A stretch of DNA of 64,000 nucleotides from assembly GCF_001429785.1 (NCBI RefSeq), contig NZ_LMJF01000014.1:1392-65391 (forward strand), read 5' to 3'. Positions within the stretch are counted from its first letter, which is position 1. Each line of letters begins with the position of its first letter. Shown here piece by piece: positions 18,116-26,110 of the stretch. The stretch is from Lysobacter sp. Root916 (lineage in GTDB: Bacteria > Pseudomonadota > Gammaproteobacteria > Xanthomonadales > Xanthomonadaceae). Position numbers and translations under genes: made by a program. The notes beneath the pieces were generated by a model that worked only from the letters and a program-made list of their open reading frames with translations, was not told the DNA's origin and made no database searches.

Positions 18116-18889
18116 TTACTGCCACTTCATCTCGGAAAGGCGCTTTATAGTCTCGTTCAAACCCGGACGAACATCCGGCTTCAACGGCGGCAGCCCGCGC
18201 GCGGCTCTCCAAGCATTCGCATTCACTACGATCTGATATCCCAATGCATCCGTTGCCGTGATCTGCATCGGGCTGTTCTGGCTGGGAATCGCTGAAAATC
18301 CAGGCATCCAGTCGCCCCTTAGATAGGCCGCACGACGATAGGCAGCTGCCAACGTGTGCTCGCCCTGATTCTCTGAGACGCTTGCTAGCGCGTGCAGGGC
18401 ATATACCGAGCCCATCATGGCACCGTGATTCAATACGGCCTTGGCATCGGCCCGACTCGCTGCATTTAGATGCGCGACATGTTCCGCATCCAACAGGTCT
18501 TGCACGGACTTGGGAACGAGATCTTTCGGCATAACGATGTTTCCGTCGCGAGCGCTCATCGCCAGTCGTTGCTCTTGCGTTGGAAACATATTGCGGTTCA
18601 ACCAATCCGCCTGTTCCTGCGTTTCCACGCCCAAGAACACATCGCCAACCTTGATGCTTTCGCTCGATTGCCGTTTGTCGAAGACGTAGTGCTGCTTCGC
18701 CCAGCGCGCCACCTGATCGCTGCCTGCGGAACTATTGTTCGCTGGCTCCCGGAAAACGGAAGCTGGATTTTCCCAAGGGCTAAGCCCCGCATTCGGCCGG
18801 ACGCCACCGACTTGTCGCAGCGCCAGGAAGCCACCCGCCGCCAGCGCAAACATGGCAATAACCAAGATCGCCTTCTTTCCCACCGCCAC
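18116..18889 (-). CDS. Membrane-anchored or exported helical protein of unknown function
   Basis: The 257-residue product has one N-terminal hydrophobic segment (about 6-26) without a clear cleavage site, so it is either a signal anchor or a signal peptide. The rest is soluble and mostly helical, with an alpha-repeat-like part (HTLAAAYRRAAYLRGD). Start choice is uncertain between GTG at 18889 and GTG at 18883; GGAG is better spaced for the latter. Like its downstream partner it is AT-richer than the neighbours, which suggests acquisition by transfer. I recognise no family. Confidence 0.6.
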   Translation of the reverse strand: MAVGKKAILVIAMFALAAGGFLALRQVGGVRPNAGLSPWENPASVFREPANNSSAGSDQVARWAKQHYVFDKRQSSESIKVGDVFLGVETQEQADWLNRNMFPTQEQRLAMSARDGNIVMPKDLVPKSVQDLLDAEHVAHLNAASRADAKAVLNHGAMMGSVYALHALASVSENQGEHTLAAAYRRAAYLRGDWMPGFSAIPSQNSPMQITATDALGYQIVVNANAWRAARGLPPLKPDVRPGLNETIKRLSEMKWQ

Positions 18890-18948
18890 TCACTCCATGT
18901 GGTTGCAATGGCGCGCTTTGCTCCGCCATTGCTTGCGTTTGTACAAGC

Positions 18949-18978
18949 AAAAAAGCGAGCGCGTCAACGCTCGCTTTT
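18949..18978 (-). terminator. Intrinsic terminator after the ankyrin-repeat gene
   Basis: AAAAGCGAGCG pairs with CGCTCGCTTTT around a 6-base loop. On the minus strand the stem is followed by a run of six T residues, about 50 bases after the ankyrin gene stop. It is nearly symmetric and could act in both directions. Confidence 0.8.
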
Positions 18979-19030
18979 AGAAGCTCACAGTCCTTACACC
19001 TTCAATCCACTTTCTTGCAGTGGGAGGCGC

Positions 19031-22000
19031 TCAACGCTCGCGCAGGAAACGCGCCATCGACACGCCGTTGCCCGGTGCGGGCGGGGCGAATTCGGCCGCG
19101 ATATCGACGAAGCCGCGCATCACCGCGATCTCGCGCGGGGTGCGGTTGAGGGCATCGCGCAGGTCCGGGTCGGCGCCCGCGCGCAGCAGGCGCTGGACCA
19201 CACGCAGCAGACCGTGCAAAGCGGCCAGATGCAGCGGGCCGAAGCCGCGCGGGTCCTGGGCGTCGAGCGCGGCGTCGTGATCCAGCAGCAGATCGAGGCC
19301 GGCGACCAGCACTTCCTCGTCGGCGGCGGTGCCCGGCTCGGCGCGCGCGCCCAGCAGTAGCAGCAGCGGGGTGGCGCCGGCGGCGGACTCGTCGGCGTCG
19401 ACGCCGGCCAGCAGCAAGGTGTCGAACAGCGCCACCAGGCGGCTGCGCTCGCGGGCGGTGAAGCCGTACATCGCCGCGCAATGCAGGGCCATGCGCCCTT
19501 GTGCGTCTTGCGCGTGGACGTCGGCGCCGGCGGCGAGCAGGCGCGCGGCCAGATCGGTCAGGCCCAGCGCGCAAGCCACCATCAGCACGGTCAGGCCGCC
19601 CGGCAGACGCTGTTCCAGCGAAGCGCCGGCCGAGACCAGGCGATCGACGATGTCGCCGTGGCGCATGCTGACCGCGGCCGAGAGCGGGGTCGCGCCGGAA
19701 TGCGCGGGCAGCTGCGGATCGGCGCCGCGCGCCAGCAGCAGGTCGACCACGGCGCGATGGCCCCCGCCGGCCGCGCGCAGCAGCGCGCTACAGCCCTGGC
19801 GATCGAGCGCGTCCACCGCCAGGCCGAGGTCGAGCAGGCGACGCACCGCATCGGCATCGCCGACGATCGCGGCGGCCGGCACGTCGTAGGCCTGCAGCGG
19901 GCGCTTGGGCAGCGGCCAGCCGCGCCAATCCAGCCAGTCGGCGAGGTCGCGGCGGCCGGACGACAGCGCCACGCCCAGCGGGGTCTGGCCGTCGGCGGCC
20001 AGCAGATCGGGCGAAGCGCCCTGCGCGACCAGGCGCTTGAGCATGGTCTCGCGACCGAGCGCGGCGGCCAGGTGCAGCGCGCTCATGCCGTGGCTGTCGC
20101 GGGTGTCCAGGGCCACGCCGATCGCGACCAGGCGGTCGACCAGACGCGTCCAGCCCAGACGCACCGACAGCGCGAGGGTCGGGTCGCCGTTGCGCGAATG
20201 CGCGAACGGATCGGCGCCGCGTTCGATCAGGTCCAGCGCGAACTGCTCCAGCCCGCGCGCGGCCTGTTCGGCGCTGGCGCAGGCGGCGAGAAAGCGCGCC
20301 AGACCGCCGGCGCCGGCCGGCGAAACGCCGCGCCGCAGCAGCGCCTGCAAGGCCGGCACCGCGGTTGGGCCGCGGCCCAGCAGGGCGAACATCGGGGTGT
20401 CGCCGTGGGCGTCGCGGGTTTCGGCGTCGGCGCCTTGCGACAGCAGCCAGGCGATGCGCTCGGGCGAAAGTGCGTTGTCTTCGTCGTGCAGCTGCGCGCC
20501 CAACTCGGCCGGCGTGAGCAGCTTGGCCAGGCCACCGAGCTCGGCGGCGCGGCCTTCGCGCAGGCCGTCGCGCAGCAGGCTGGCGGGCATGCGGTCGGGC
20601 AACGGCGCGTCGCCGCCGTCGTCGTCGCTGACCGCGGCCGGCAAGGGATAGGCGCGATCCAGCGCGGCCACCAGCGACCAGCGGCCGGCCTCGGCGGCGC
20701 GATCCACCGCGCGCTTGCCGATCGCGTCGCGCTGTTCCGGGTCCACGCCCAGGTCGAGCAGGCGCTGCACCAGTTGCGGCGTGGCGTTGTCGGCCATGCA
20801 GGCCAGGGCCAGTGCGTTGCGGCCCTCGGCGTCGGTCATCGCCGCCTCGGCGGCGCCGCCGCGCGGCAGGTGTTCGAGCAGGCGGTCGAGCACGCCCAGG
20901 CGCGCGCCACGCGCGGCTTCCAGCAGCGGTGTACGGCTGCGCGCGTCGATCGCGTTCGGATCGGCGCCCGCGGCCAACAGCACGGTCACGATATCCAGAT
21001 GGCCAGCGTAGGCGGCTTCGTGCAGGGCACTACGGCCGTGCGCGTCGCGCGCGTCGATCTTGGCCTTCTGCTTGAGCAGCAGACTGACGCCGGCCGGGTC
21101 GTCTTCCTCGGTGCCGGCCGCGGCCAACAGCACGGGCTGACCGCCGGCGGGCTCGGGACGCGCGCCGCGTTCGAGCAGGAACTTGGCCAGGCGCCAGTTG
21201 CCGCTCGCGCAGGCCACGCCCAACGGCGATTGGCCGTCGCGGTTGAGCGGATCCAGCTCGGCCTGGGCGTCGCGCAGCAGCGCGGCCACGCCGGGGTCGG
21301 AGCTACGCGCGGCGTGATGCAGCGGGGTGTTGCCGTCGCCGTCGGCCAGGCGCGGGTCGGCGCCGTTGGCCAGCAGGGTCATGACCGCGTCGGGGCGGCC
21401 GTGCCAGCTGTCGCGGGTCGCGGCCAGCAACGGCGTCATGCCGGCGGTGGCGGCGTTGAGGTCGACGCCGTGGGCGATCAGCGCGCGCAACAGGCGCAAG
21501 TCCGGCAGCACCGCGGCCAGCACCGCCAGGCTGCGCTGGTCGCGTTCGTCGGTGGGCGGCGCGGCGTTGACGTCGGCGCCCAGCTCGATCAGTTCCAACG
21601 CGCGTTCGACCCGGCCGCCGCGCGCGGCCGCGTACAGCGCCGGCTCCAGCGGCTCGCCGCTGAGCAGCGGCGCCTGCGCGATATCCAGCGGCTCGTCGTC
21701 GGCGACGAAATCCAGCCCCGGCAGCGGGTCCGCCGCTTCGATCCCCTGCAGCAGCCAGTGCAGCAGCGGCGAGCCCAGCGCCAGCGCGATCGCCAGACCC
21801 CAGCGCCCGCCCTGCGACAGCAGGTTCGGCCAGGCCAGCGCCACCACCGCCGCGGCCAGCGCCGAAACGATCGCGGCCACGCCCAGCCCGCGCCAGGCCC
21901 CGAGTTCGAGTTCGCTCAGCGCCTGCCAGTACTCGCGCAGGCCACCGCCGTCGCGTTCGAGTTCATGCCACAGCGGCCAGACCCGCCACAGGCCCAGCAG

Positions 22001-22348
22001 GGCGATGCCGCCGACCATGCTCAGGCCCAGCGCCGCCATCAGCGAGCCGGTCTGCAGCAGCGAGGACAGTGGCCAGGCCACGACCAGGGCCAGGGCGGCC
22101 ACGCCCGCGCCCCACAACAGCACCAGGGTGCCACCATCGCGCAGCCAGACCGGGCGCGGCTGCTCGGCGTCGTCGCGCCAGAACCGCGCCGCCAGCGCGT
22201 AGGCCGGCTGCGCGAGGGTGCCGGCCAGCGCGGCGACGACGCCGCCAAAGCCGGTCAGCAGCGCCAATACCAGCCCCGCCGCCGCGGTCGCGGCCAGTCG
22301 CAGCCGGGCATGCTTGGGGTCGGACCAGGGACTGCGGCGCTCAGGCAT
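19031..22348 (-). CDS. Large membrane-anchored ankyrin-repeat protein
   Basis: The 1105-residue protein begins with about 200 residues containing roughly five to six hydrophobic segments. The rest is a long array of about twenty ankyrin repeats, recognisable by G.TPLH-type turns (for example GNTPLHHAA, GRSALHEAAYAGH, GMSALHLAAALGR) and by LL..GADP.. ends. Ankyrin repeats bind proteins, so I infer a scaffold or sensor on one face of the inner membrane; the topology is not certain. ATG at 22348 overlaps the upstream ycgL gene by eight bases. The array is somewhat degenerate in its middle (about 590-650). Confidence 0.85.
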   Translation of the reverse strand: MPERRSPWSDPKHARLRLAATAAAGLVLALLTGFGGVVAALAGTLAQPAYALAARFWRDDAEQPRPVWLRDGGTLVLLWGAGVAALALVVAWPLSSLLQTGSLMAALGLSMVGGIALLGLWRVWPLWHELERDGGGLREYWQALSELELGAWRGLGVAAIVSALAAAVVALAWPNLLSQGGRWGLAIALALGSPLLHWLLQGIEAADPLPGLDFVADDEPLDIAQAPLLSGEPLEPALYAAARGGRVERALELIELGADVNAAPPTDERDQRSLAVLAAVLPDLRLLRALIAHGVDLNAATAGMTPLLAATRDSWHGRPDAVMTLLANGADPRLADGDGNTPLHHAARSSDPGVAALLRDAQAELDPLNRDGQSPLGVACASGNWRLAKFLLERGARPEPAGGQPVLLAAAGTEEDDPAGVSLLLKQKAKIDARDAHGRSALHEAAYAGHLDIVTVLLAAGADPNAIDARSRTPLLEAARGARLGVLDRLLEHLPRGGAAEAAMTDAEGRNALALACMADNATPQLVQRLLDLGVDPEQRDAIGKRAVDRAAEAGRWSLVAALDRAYPLPAAVSDDDGGDAPLPDRMPASLLRDGLREGRAAELGGLAKLLTPAELGAQLHDEDNALSPERIAWLLSQGADAETRDAHGDTPMFALLGRGPTAVPALQALLRRGVSPAGAGGLARFLAACASAEQAARGLEQFALDLIERGADPFAHSRNGDPTLALSVRLGWTRLVDRLVAIGVALDTRDSHGMSALHLAAALGRETMLKRLVAQGASPDLLAADGQTPLGVALSSGRRDLADWLDWRGWPLPKRPLQAYDVPAAAIVGDADAVRRLLDLGLAVDALDRQGCSALLRAAGGGHRAVVDLLLARGADPQLPAHSGATPLSAAVSMRHGDIVDRLVSAGASLEQRLPGGLTVLMVACALGLTDLAARLLAAGADVHAQDAQGRMALHCAAMYGFTARERSRLVALFDTLLLAGVDADESAAGATPLLLLLGARAEPGTAADEEVLVAGLDLLLDHDAALDAQDPRGFGPLHLAALHGLLRVVQRLLRAGADPDLRDALNRTPREIAVMRGFVDIAAEFAPPAPGNGVSMARFLRER

Positions 22349-22595
22349 CGGACCGCACTTCGTCGTGTCGCGGCGGGAACTGGATATGGAACCCACGACT
22401 GGCCAGGTTCTCGCGCACCACCGCGCTGTCGCCCCGGGCCAGCTGGCGCTCGGGCGTCAACGCCACCTCAAGCACGAACTGCAGCGCGCCCAACTGGGCG
22501 CGCAGCGGTTCCGGCACGCGCTCGAAGTCGTCGCGCGCGGCCAGGAAGACGTAGGTTTCGTCCTTGCGAAGGCTCTTGTAGACGTAGGCTTGCAT
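22341..22595 (-). CDS. ycgL: YcgL family protein
   Basis: The 84-residue protein matches the small YcgL family: YVYKSLRKDETYVFL at the start, DDFERVPEPL in the middle and GFHIQFPP near the end, as in E. coli YcgL. Family members are cytoplasmic; their molecular role is not settled. Its end overlaps the start of the ankyrin gene by eight bases, indicating one transcript and coupled translation. Confidence 0.85.
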   Translation of the reverse strand: MQAYVYKSLRKDETYVFLAARDDFERVPEPLRAQLGALQFVLEVALTPERQLARGDSAVVRENLASRGFHIQFPPRHDEVRSDA

Positions 22596-22883
22596 GCGCT
22601 GGACGGCTCGGCTCCCGGTCGGATTTTCGGTGCGGGTTTATGTGACGCACAGCATACCTGCCCATCCGCGTCACGCGAACTCTGACGTTCAGCGTCAGGC
22701 GCGGGAGCGGCTGCTAGCGGGCGGGCCGGCGTGACGCAGCTCACGTCCGGGTGACGGCCTGCCCGGCCGCTCGGGAGACCCGGCCCCTCCCCTTTCAAGC
22801 CAACCGCGCCGCCGGCCCCTCAGCTCTCTAGCGCCCCCTCCAGCCCGCCCGTCGCCGCGGCTGTGGTGACGCCTGCTGCCGCC

Positions 22884-22997
22884 GTTGCTGTTGCTGTTGC
22901 CGGTGCTGGTGCTGGTGCAGTTGCAGTTGCAGTTGCAGTTGCAGTTGCAGTTGCAGTTGCCGTTGCAGTTGCAGTTGCCGTTGCTGTTGCTGTTGCT
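22884..22997. repeat. Nineteen-unit hexamer tandem repeat (GTTGCN)
   Basis: Nineteen consecutive 6-base units, mostly GTTGCA, with GTTGCT, GTTGCC and GGTGC variants at the ends. Six consecutive units at 22920-22955 are identical. It is open in several frames on both strands, giving Val-Ala, Leu-Gln or Thr-Ala dipeptide repeats, but no start signal or domain supports coding. Such tracts can change length by slippage. Confidence 0.9.
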
Positions 22998-23074
22998 GCG
23001 GCATTGAAGTCCAAAAGCAGCGCACTCACACGACCAACCGTAGACCCGAAGGGCGGCGCGCAGGACGCGCGCCG

Positions 23075-23108
23075 TTTTTCGAATGGACAGGGATGTCCAT
23101 TCGAAAAA
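23075..23108. repeat. Perfect 15-base inverted repeat
   Basis: TTTTTCGAATGGACA and TGTCCATTCGAAAAA flank a GGGA loop. The A/T ends and long perfect arms suggest an extragenic palindromic element. A T run precedes rather than follows the stem, so it is not a standard terminator. Confidence 0.8.
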
Positions 23109-23207
23109 TCCCGGCGAAAGCCCCGAACTCGCAGGGGAGGGTTGGTCACGCTAGCCCTTCTCTTTGGTTACTTTTGACCGAAGGGAATCCAGACGGACTC
23201 TTGGGCT

Positions 23208-23372
23208 AGCAAGAGAAAGTGACCCGCATGCGCAGCAGGAAGGAGGGAGCTAGCAGCAAGGGCCTGCTGACGTTCAGCCGTGCACGAACCTGCGGTTCGT
23301 AAGCCGCGGGGCTTCACCCTCTTCGAAGGAGGGAGCCAGAAGCGAGAGAAAGCAACTCGCATGCGCAACAGA
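23208..23372. repeat. Pair of diverged 32-base direct repeats
   Basis: Copies at 23208-23239 and 23341-23372 share AGAGAAAG, CGCATGCGCA and CAG with about six differences. GAAGGAGGGAGC also recurs between them (around 23240 and 23326). This is consistent with a larger duplicated unit of about 130 bases. Confidence 0.65.
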
Positions 23373-23445
23373 CGAAAGCCGATGATGAGTCAGCGCCAAT
23401 CCCGCGCACCAGTCGGATGCAGCCGGCCATAAACAAGCCAAGGAC

Positions 23446-24453
23446 TCAGTGATACCCCGCATCCGCCGCGATCTTCCCCTTGAACACGCTATACGACCAA
23501 TACGTGTAGCCCAGGATCGCCGGCAACAACACCACCAGCCCCACCAAGACGAAGCCCTGCGACGAAGGCGGCGACGCCGCCTCCCAGATCGTCAAACCCG
23601 GCGGCACGATGTTCGGCCAAATACCCAGCACCAACCCCGCGAAACCGAGCACGAAGAAACACAGCGTCAACACGAACGGCGCCACATCGCGCCCCTCGCG
23701 CATCGCCGCGCGCCACAGCGCGAACGCATTGGCCAACACCAACAGCGGCACCGGCGACAACCACAGGAAATTCGCGCCCTCGAACCAGCGCGCCATGATC
23801 CGCGAGTCCAGGAACGGCAACCACGCGCTGACCAGCCCCATGAACACCACCACCACCAGCACCAACGGCCGCGTGAGCGTGCGCGCGACCTCCTGCATGC
23901 GCCCCTCGGTCTTGAGGATCAGCCAGGTCGAACCCAGCAACGCATAGCCGAACACCACCGCCGCGCCGGTCAGCATCGAAAACGGACTGAACCACTCGAA
24001 CGCACCGCCGATGTACTTGCCGCCCTGCAGCGGCATGCCCTCCACCAGCGCGCCCAGGATCACGCCTTGCGCGAATGCGCACAGCAGCGACCCCAGCGCG
24101 AACGCCGCGCCCCAGGCCGGCTTGGCGCGCTGCGCCTTGAAACGGAACTCGAACGCCACGCCGCGGAACACCAGCGCGATCAGCATCAGCAACACCGGCA
24201 GATACAACGCCGACAGCACCACCGCGTATGCCTTCGGAAACGCCGCCAGCAAACCCGCCCCGCCCAGCACCAGCCAGGTCTCGTTGCCGTCCCAGATCGG
24301 CGCGGCGGTGTTCATCATGTGATCGAGCTGGCCCTCGTCCTCGGCGAACGGCGCCAGGATGCCCAGACCGAGCACGAAGCCGTCCAGCAGCACGTACATC
24401 AGCACGCCGAAACCGATCACGCCGAACCATACGATTGGCAGCCAGTATTCCAT
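23446..24453 (-). CDS. cydB: Cytochrome bd-type quinol oxidase subunit II
   Basis: This is the second membrane subunit of the bd-type terminal oxidase, which reduces oxygen with quinol electrons. The 335-residue length, eight to nine membrane segments, the N-terminal LLDGFVLGLGIL and the signature WDGNETWLVLGG (about residues 54-65) are typical. It follows cydA by 70 bases on the same strand. No CydX-like small membrane peptide was found in the gap or after cydB. Confidence 0.95.
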   Translation of the reverse strand: MEYWLPIVWFGVIGFGVLMYVLLDGFVLGLGILAPFAEDEGQLDHMMNTAAPIWDGNETWLVLGGAGLLAAFPKAYAVVLSALYLPVLLMLIALVFRGVAFEFRFKAQRAKPAWGAAFALGSLLCAFAQGVILGALVEGMPLQGGKYIGGAFEWFSPFSMLTGAAVVFGYALLGSTWLILKTEGRMQEVARTLTRPLVLVVVVFMGLVSAWLPFLDSRIMARWFEGANFLWLSPVPLLVLANAFALWRAAMREGRDVAPFVLTLCFFVLGFAGLVLGIWPNIVPPGLTIWEAASPPSSQGFVLVGLVVLLPAILGYTYWSYSVFKGKIAADAGYH

Positions 24454-24523
24454 CGTCCACCACCTTCTGCGTCGCTCCCGCCGCGGCGGGACTTCATGAA
24501 GCGCGCATGCTGCGCGCTGGCGA

Positions 24524-25936
24524 TCACGCCTTGCTTTCGGACGGCTCGTCCGGCACCGACAACGGCCGCGCCGGGGTCTTCTCGCCCTGGCCTTGGCGCG
24601 GCGCGGGCTCGTGTGGATGCGGCCCCTTGCGAATCAACTTGACCAGATAACCGATGCCCGCGCCGAACACGGTCAGGTAGACCACCGCGAATACGATCAA
24701 CGAGGTCAACACGCTGCCCGCATTGATCGCGCTGACCGCATCGGCCGTGCGCAACAAGCCGTAGATCACGTACGGCTGGCGCCCGATCTCGACCACGTAC
24801 CAGCCGGCCAGGATCGCCACGAAGCCGCTCAGGGTCATCGCGCGCCAGCCGTTCAAGACCCAGCGACCGAAGCCGCGGCCTTCGTAGAGCTGCTTGCGCT
24901 TCCACGCCCACAGCGAGGCCAGCACCAGCAGCAGCATGGCCACGCCCAGGCCGACCATGATGCGGAAGGCGTAGAACACCGGCTTCACCGGCGGACGTTC
25001 CTCCGGCGGCACCGACTTCAGCGGCTGGATCTCGCCGTCCAGGGTGTGGGTGAGGATCAGGCTGCCGAGTTTGGGGATCGCGATTTCGTAGTCGTTACGC
25101 TCGGCACGCTCGTTGGGCACCGCGAACAACACCAGCGGCACGCCCTCGCCCTGGGGCTTGGCCTCCCAATGCGCTTCCATCGCCGCGACCTTGATCGGCT
25201 GATGCTCGCGCGCGTTGAGGCCGTGCAGATCGCCCACGTAGACCTGGGTCGGCACCGTGATCGCGGCGAACACCACCGCCGCCTTCAACATGCGCTTAGC
25301 GGCATCGACGTGCACGCCGCGGCGCAGATAACCCGCGCTGACGCCGCCGATCAGGAAGCAGGTGGTGATGAACGCCGCCAGCACCATGTGCGCGAGGCGG
25401 TAGGGGAAGGACGGATTGAAAACGATCGCCCACCAGCTGTCGGGTTCGAACACGCCCTCGACGATCTTGTAACCGGCCGGCGTCTGCATCCAGCTGTTGG
25501 CCGAGATGATCCAGAACGTGGAGATCAAGGTGCCCAGCGCGACCATGCAGGTCGCAAGGAAATGCATCTTCTCCTCGACCCGATTCCAGCCGAACAGCAT
25601 CACGCCCAGGAAGGTCGCTTCCAGGAAAAAGGCGGTGAGCACTTCGTAGGACAGCAGCGGGCCGAGGATATTGCCGGCTTGCTCGCTCAGCACGGCCCAA
25701 TTGGTGCCGAACTGGAAGCTCATGACGATGCCGGACACCACGCCCATGCCGAAGGACACGGCGAAGATCTTGGTCCAGAAGAAGAACAGGTCGCGCCAGA
25801 CGGTGTCGCGCGTGCGCAGCCAGCGCCATTCCAGGAACGCGAGCCAGCTCGCCAGTCCGATCGTGAAGGCTGGGAACAGGATGTGGAACGAAATCACGAA
25901 CCCGAACTGGATACGCGACAGCATCAGAGCATCCAC
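24524..25936 (-). CDS. cydA: Cytochrome bd-type quinol oxidase subunit I
   Basis: This subunit carries the haems b558, b595 and d. The 470-residue protein has His18 in the first membrane segment as a haem ligand, the SFQFGTNW segment, and GRQP near the C-terminal third. The periplasmic Q-loop is of the short type, so it resembles the cyanide-insensitive oxidase (CioA) branch rather than E. coli CydA. The C-terminus is a hydrophilic Pro-rich tail (about 440-470). It is transcribed with cydB. Confidence 0.93.
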   Translation of the reverse strand: MDALMLSRIQFGFVISFHILFPAFTIGLASWLAFLEWRWLRTRDTVWRDLFFFWTKIFAVSFGMGVVSGIVMSFQFGTNWAVLSEQAGNILGPLLSYEVLTAFFLEATFLGVMLFGWNRVEEKMHFLATCMVALGTLISTFWIISANSWMQTPAGYKIVEGVFEPDSWWAIVFNPSFPYRLAHMVLAAFITTCFLIGGVSAGYLRRGVHVDAAKRMLKAAVVFAAITVPTQVYVGDLHGLNAREHQPIKVAAMEAHWEAKPQGEGVPLVLFAVPNERAERNDYEIAIPKLGSLILTHTLDGEIQPLKSVPPEERPPVKPVFYAFRIMVGLGVAMLLLVLASLWAWKRKQLYEGRGFGRWVLNGWRAMTLSGFVAILAGWYVVEIGRQPYVIYGLLRTADAVSAINAGSVLTSLIVFAVVYLTVFGAGIGYLVKLIRKGPHPHEPAPRQGQGEKTPARPLSVPDEPSESKA

Positions 25937-26110
25937 GGCACGACTCCTGTCATGTCCCGCAATTGCAACGGGGCTTCAGATTCGCAAGGCCATTGTGCGC
26001 CGCGTCATCGGGCCGGTAAAGCACCGTGACCCATGGCCCAATCACGCAAACCATTGAGGCTGCTAACCTGCGTCAATTTGCCCACCCTAGACTTCCAACC
26101 AGGTCCGCCG

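Larger units (their letters stand above)
22596..23445. other. Repeat-rich non-coding region, 850 bp
   Basis: No supported gene lies between ycgL and cydB. The frames that appear open here only read through the hexamer repeat. The region contains a simple-sequence tract, a long perfect inverted repeat and a pair of diverged 32-base direct repeats, each listed separately. It looks like a hot spot of extragenic repeats. Confidence 0.6.

Noticed and set aside
19481-22645. Very long open frame on the + strand opposite the ankyrin gene
   Set aside because: High-GC antisense shadow. It is Gln/Arg/Ala-rich, has no domain or ribosome-binding site, and the ankyrin frame on the other strand is clearly real.
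22884-22997. CRISPR-like array
   Set aside because: The tract is a simple hexamer without spacers or palindromic repeats, so it is not a CRISPR array.
24454-24523. Small cydX-like gene between cydA and cydB
   Set aside because: The short open frame there encodes a Gly/Arg-rich peptide without a membrane span, unlike CydX.
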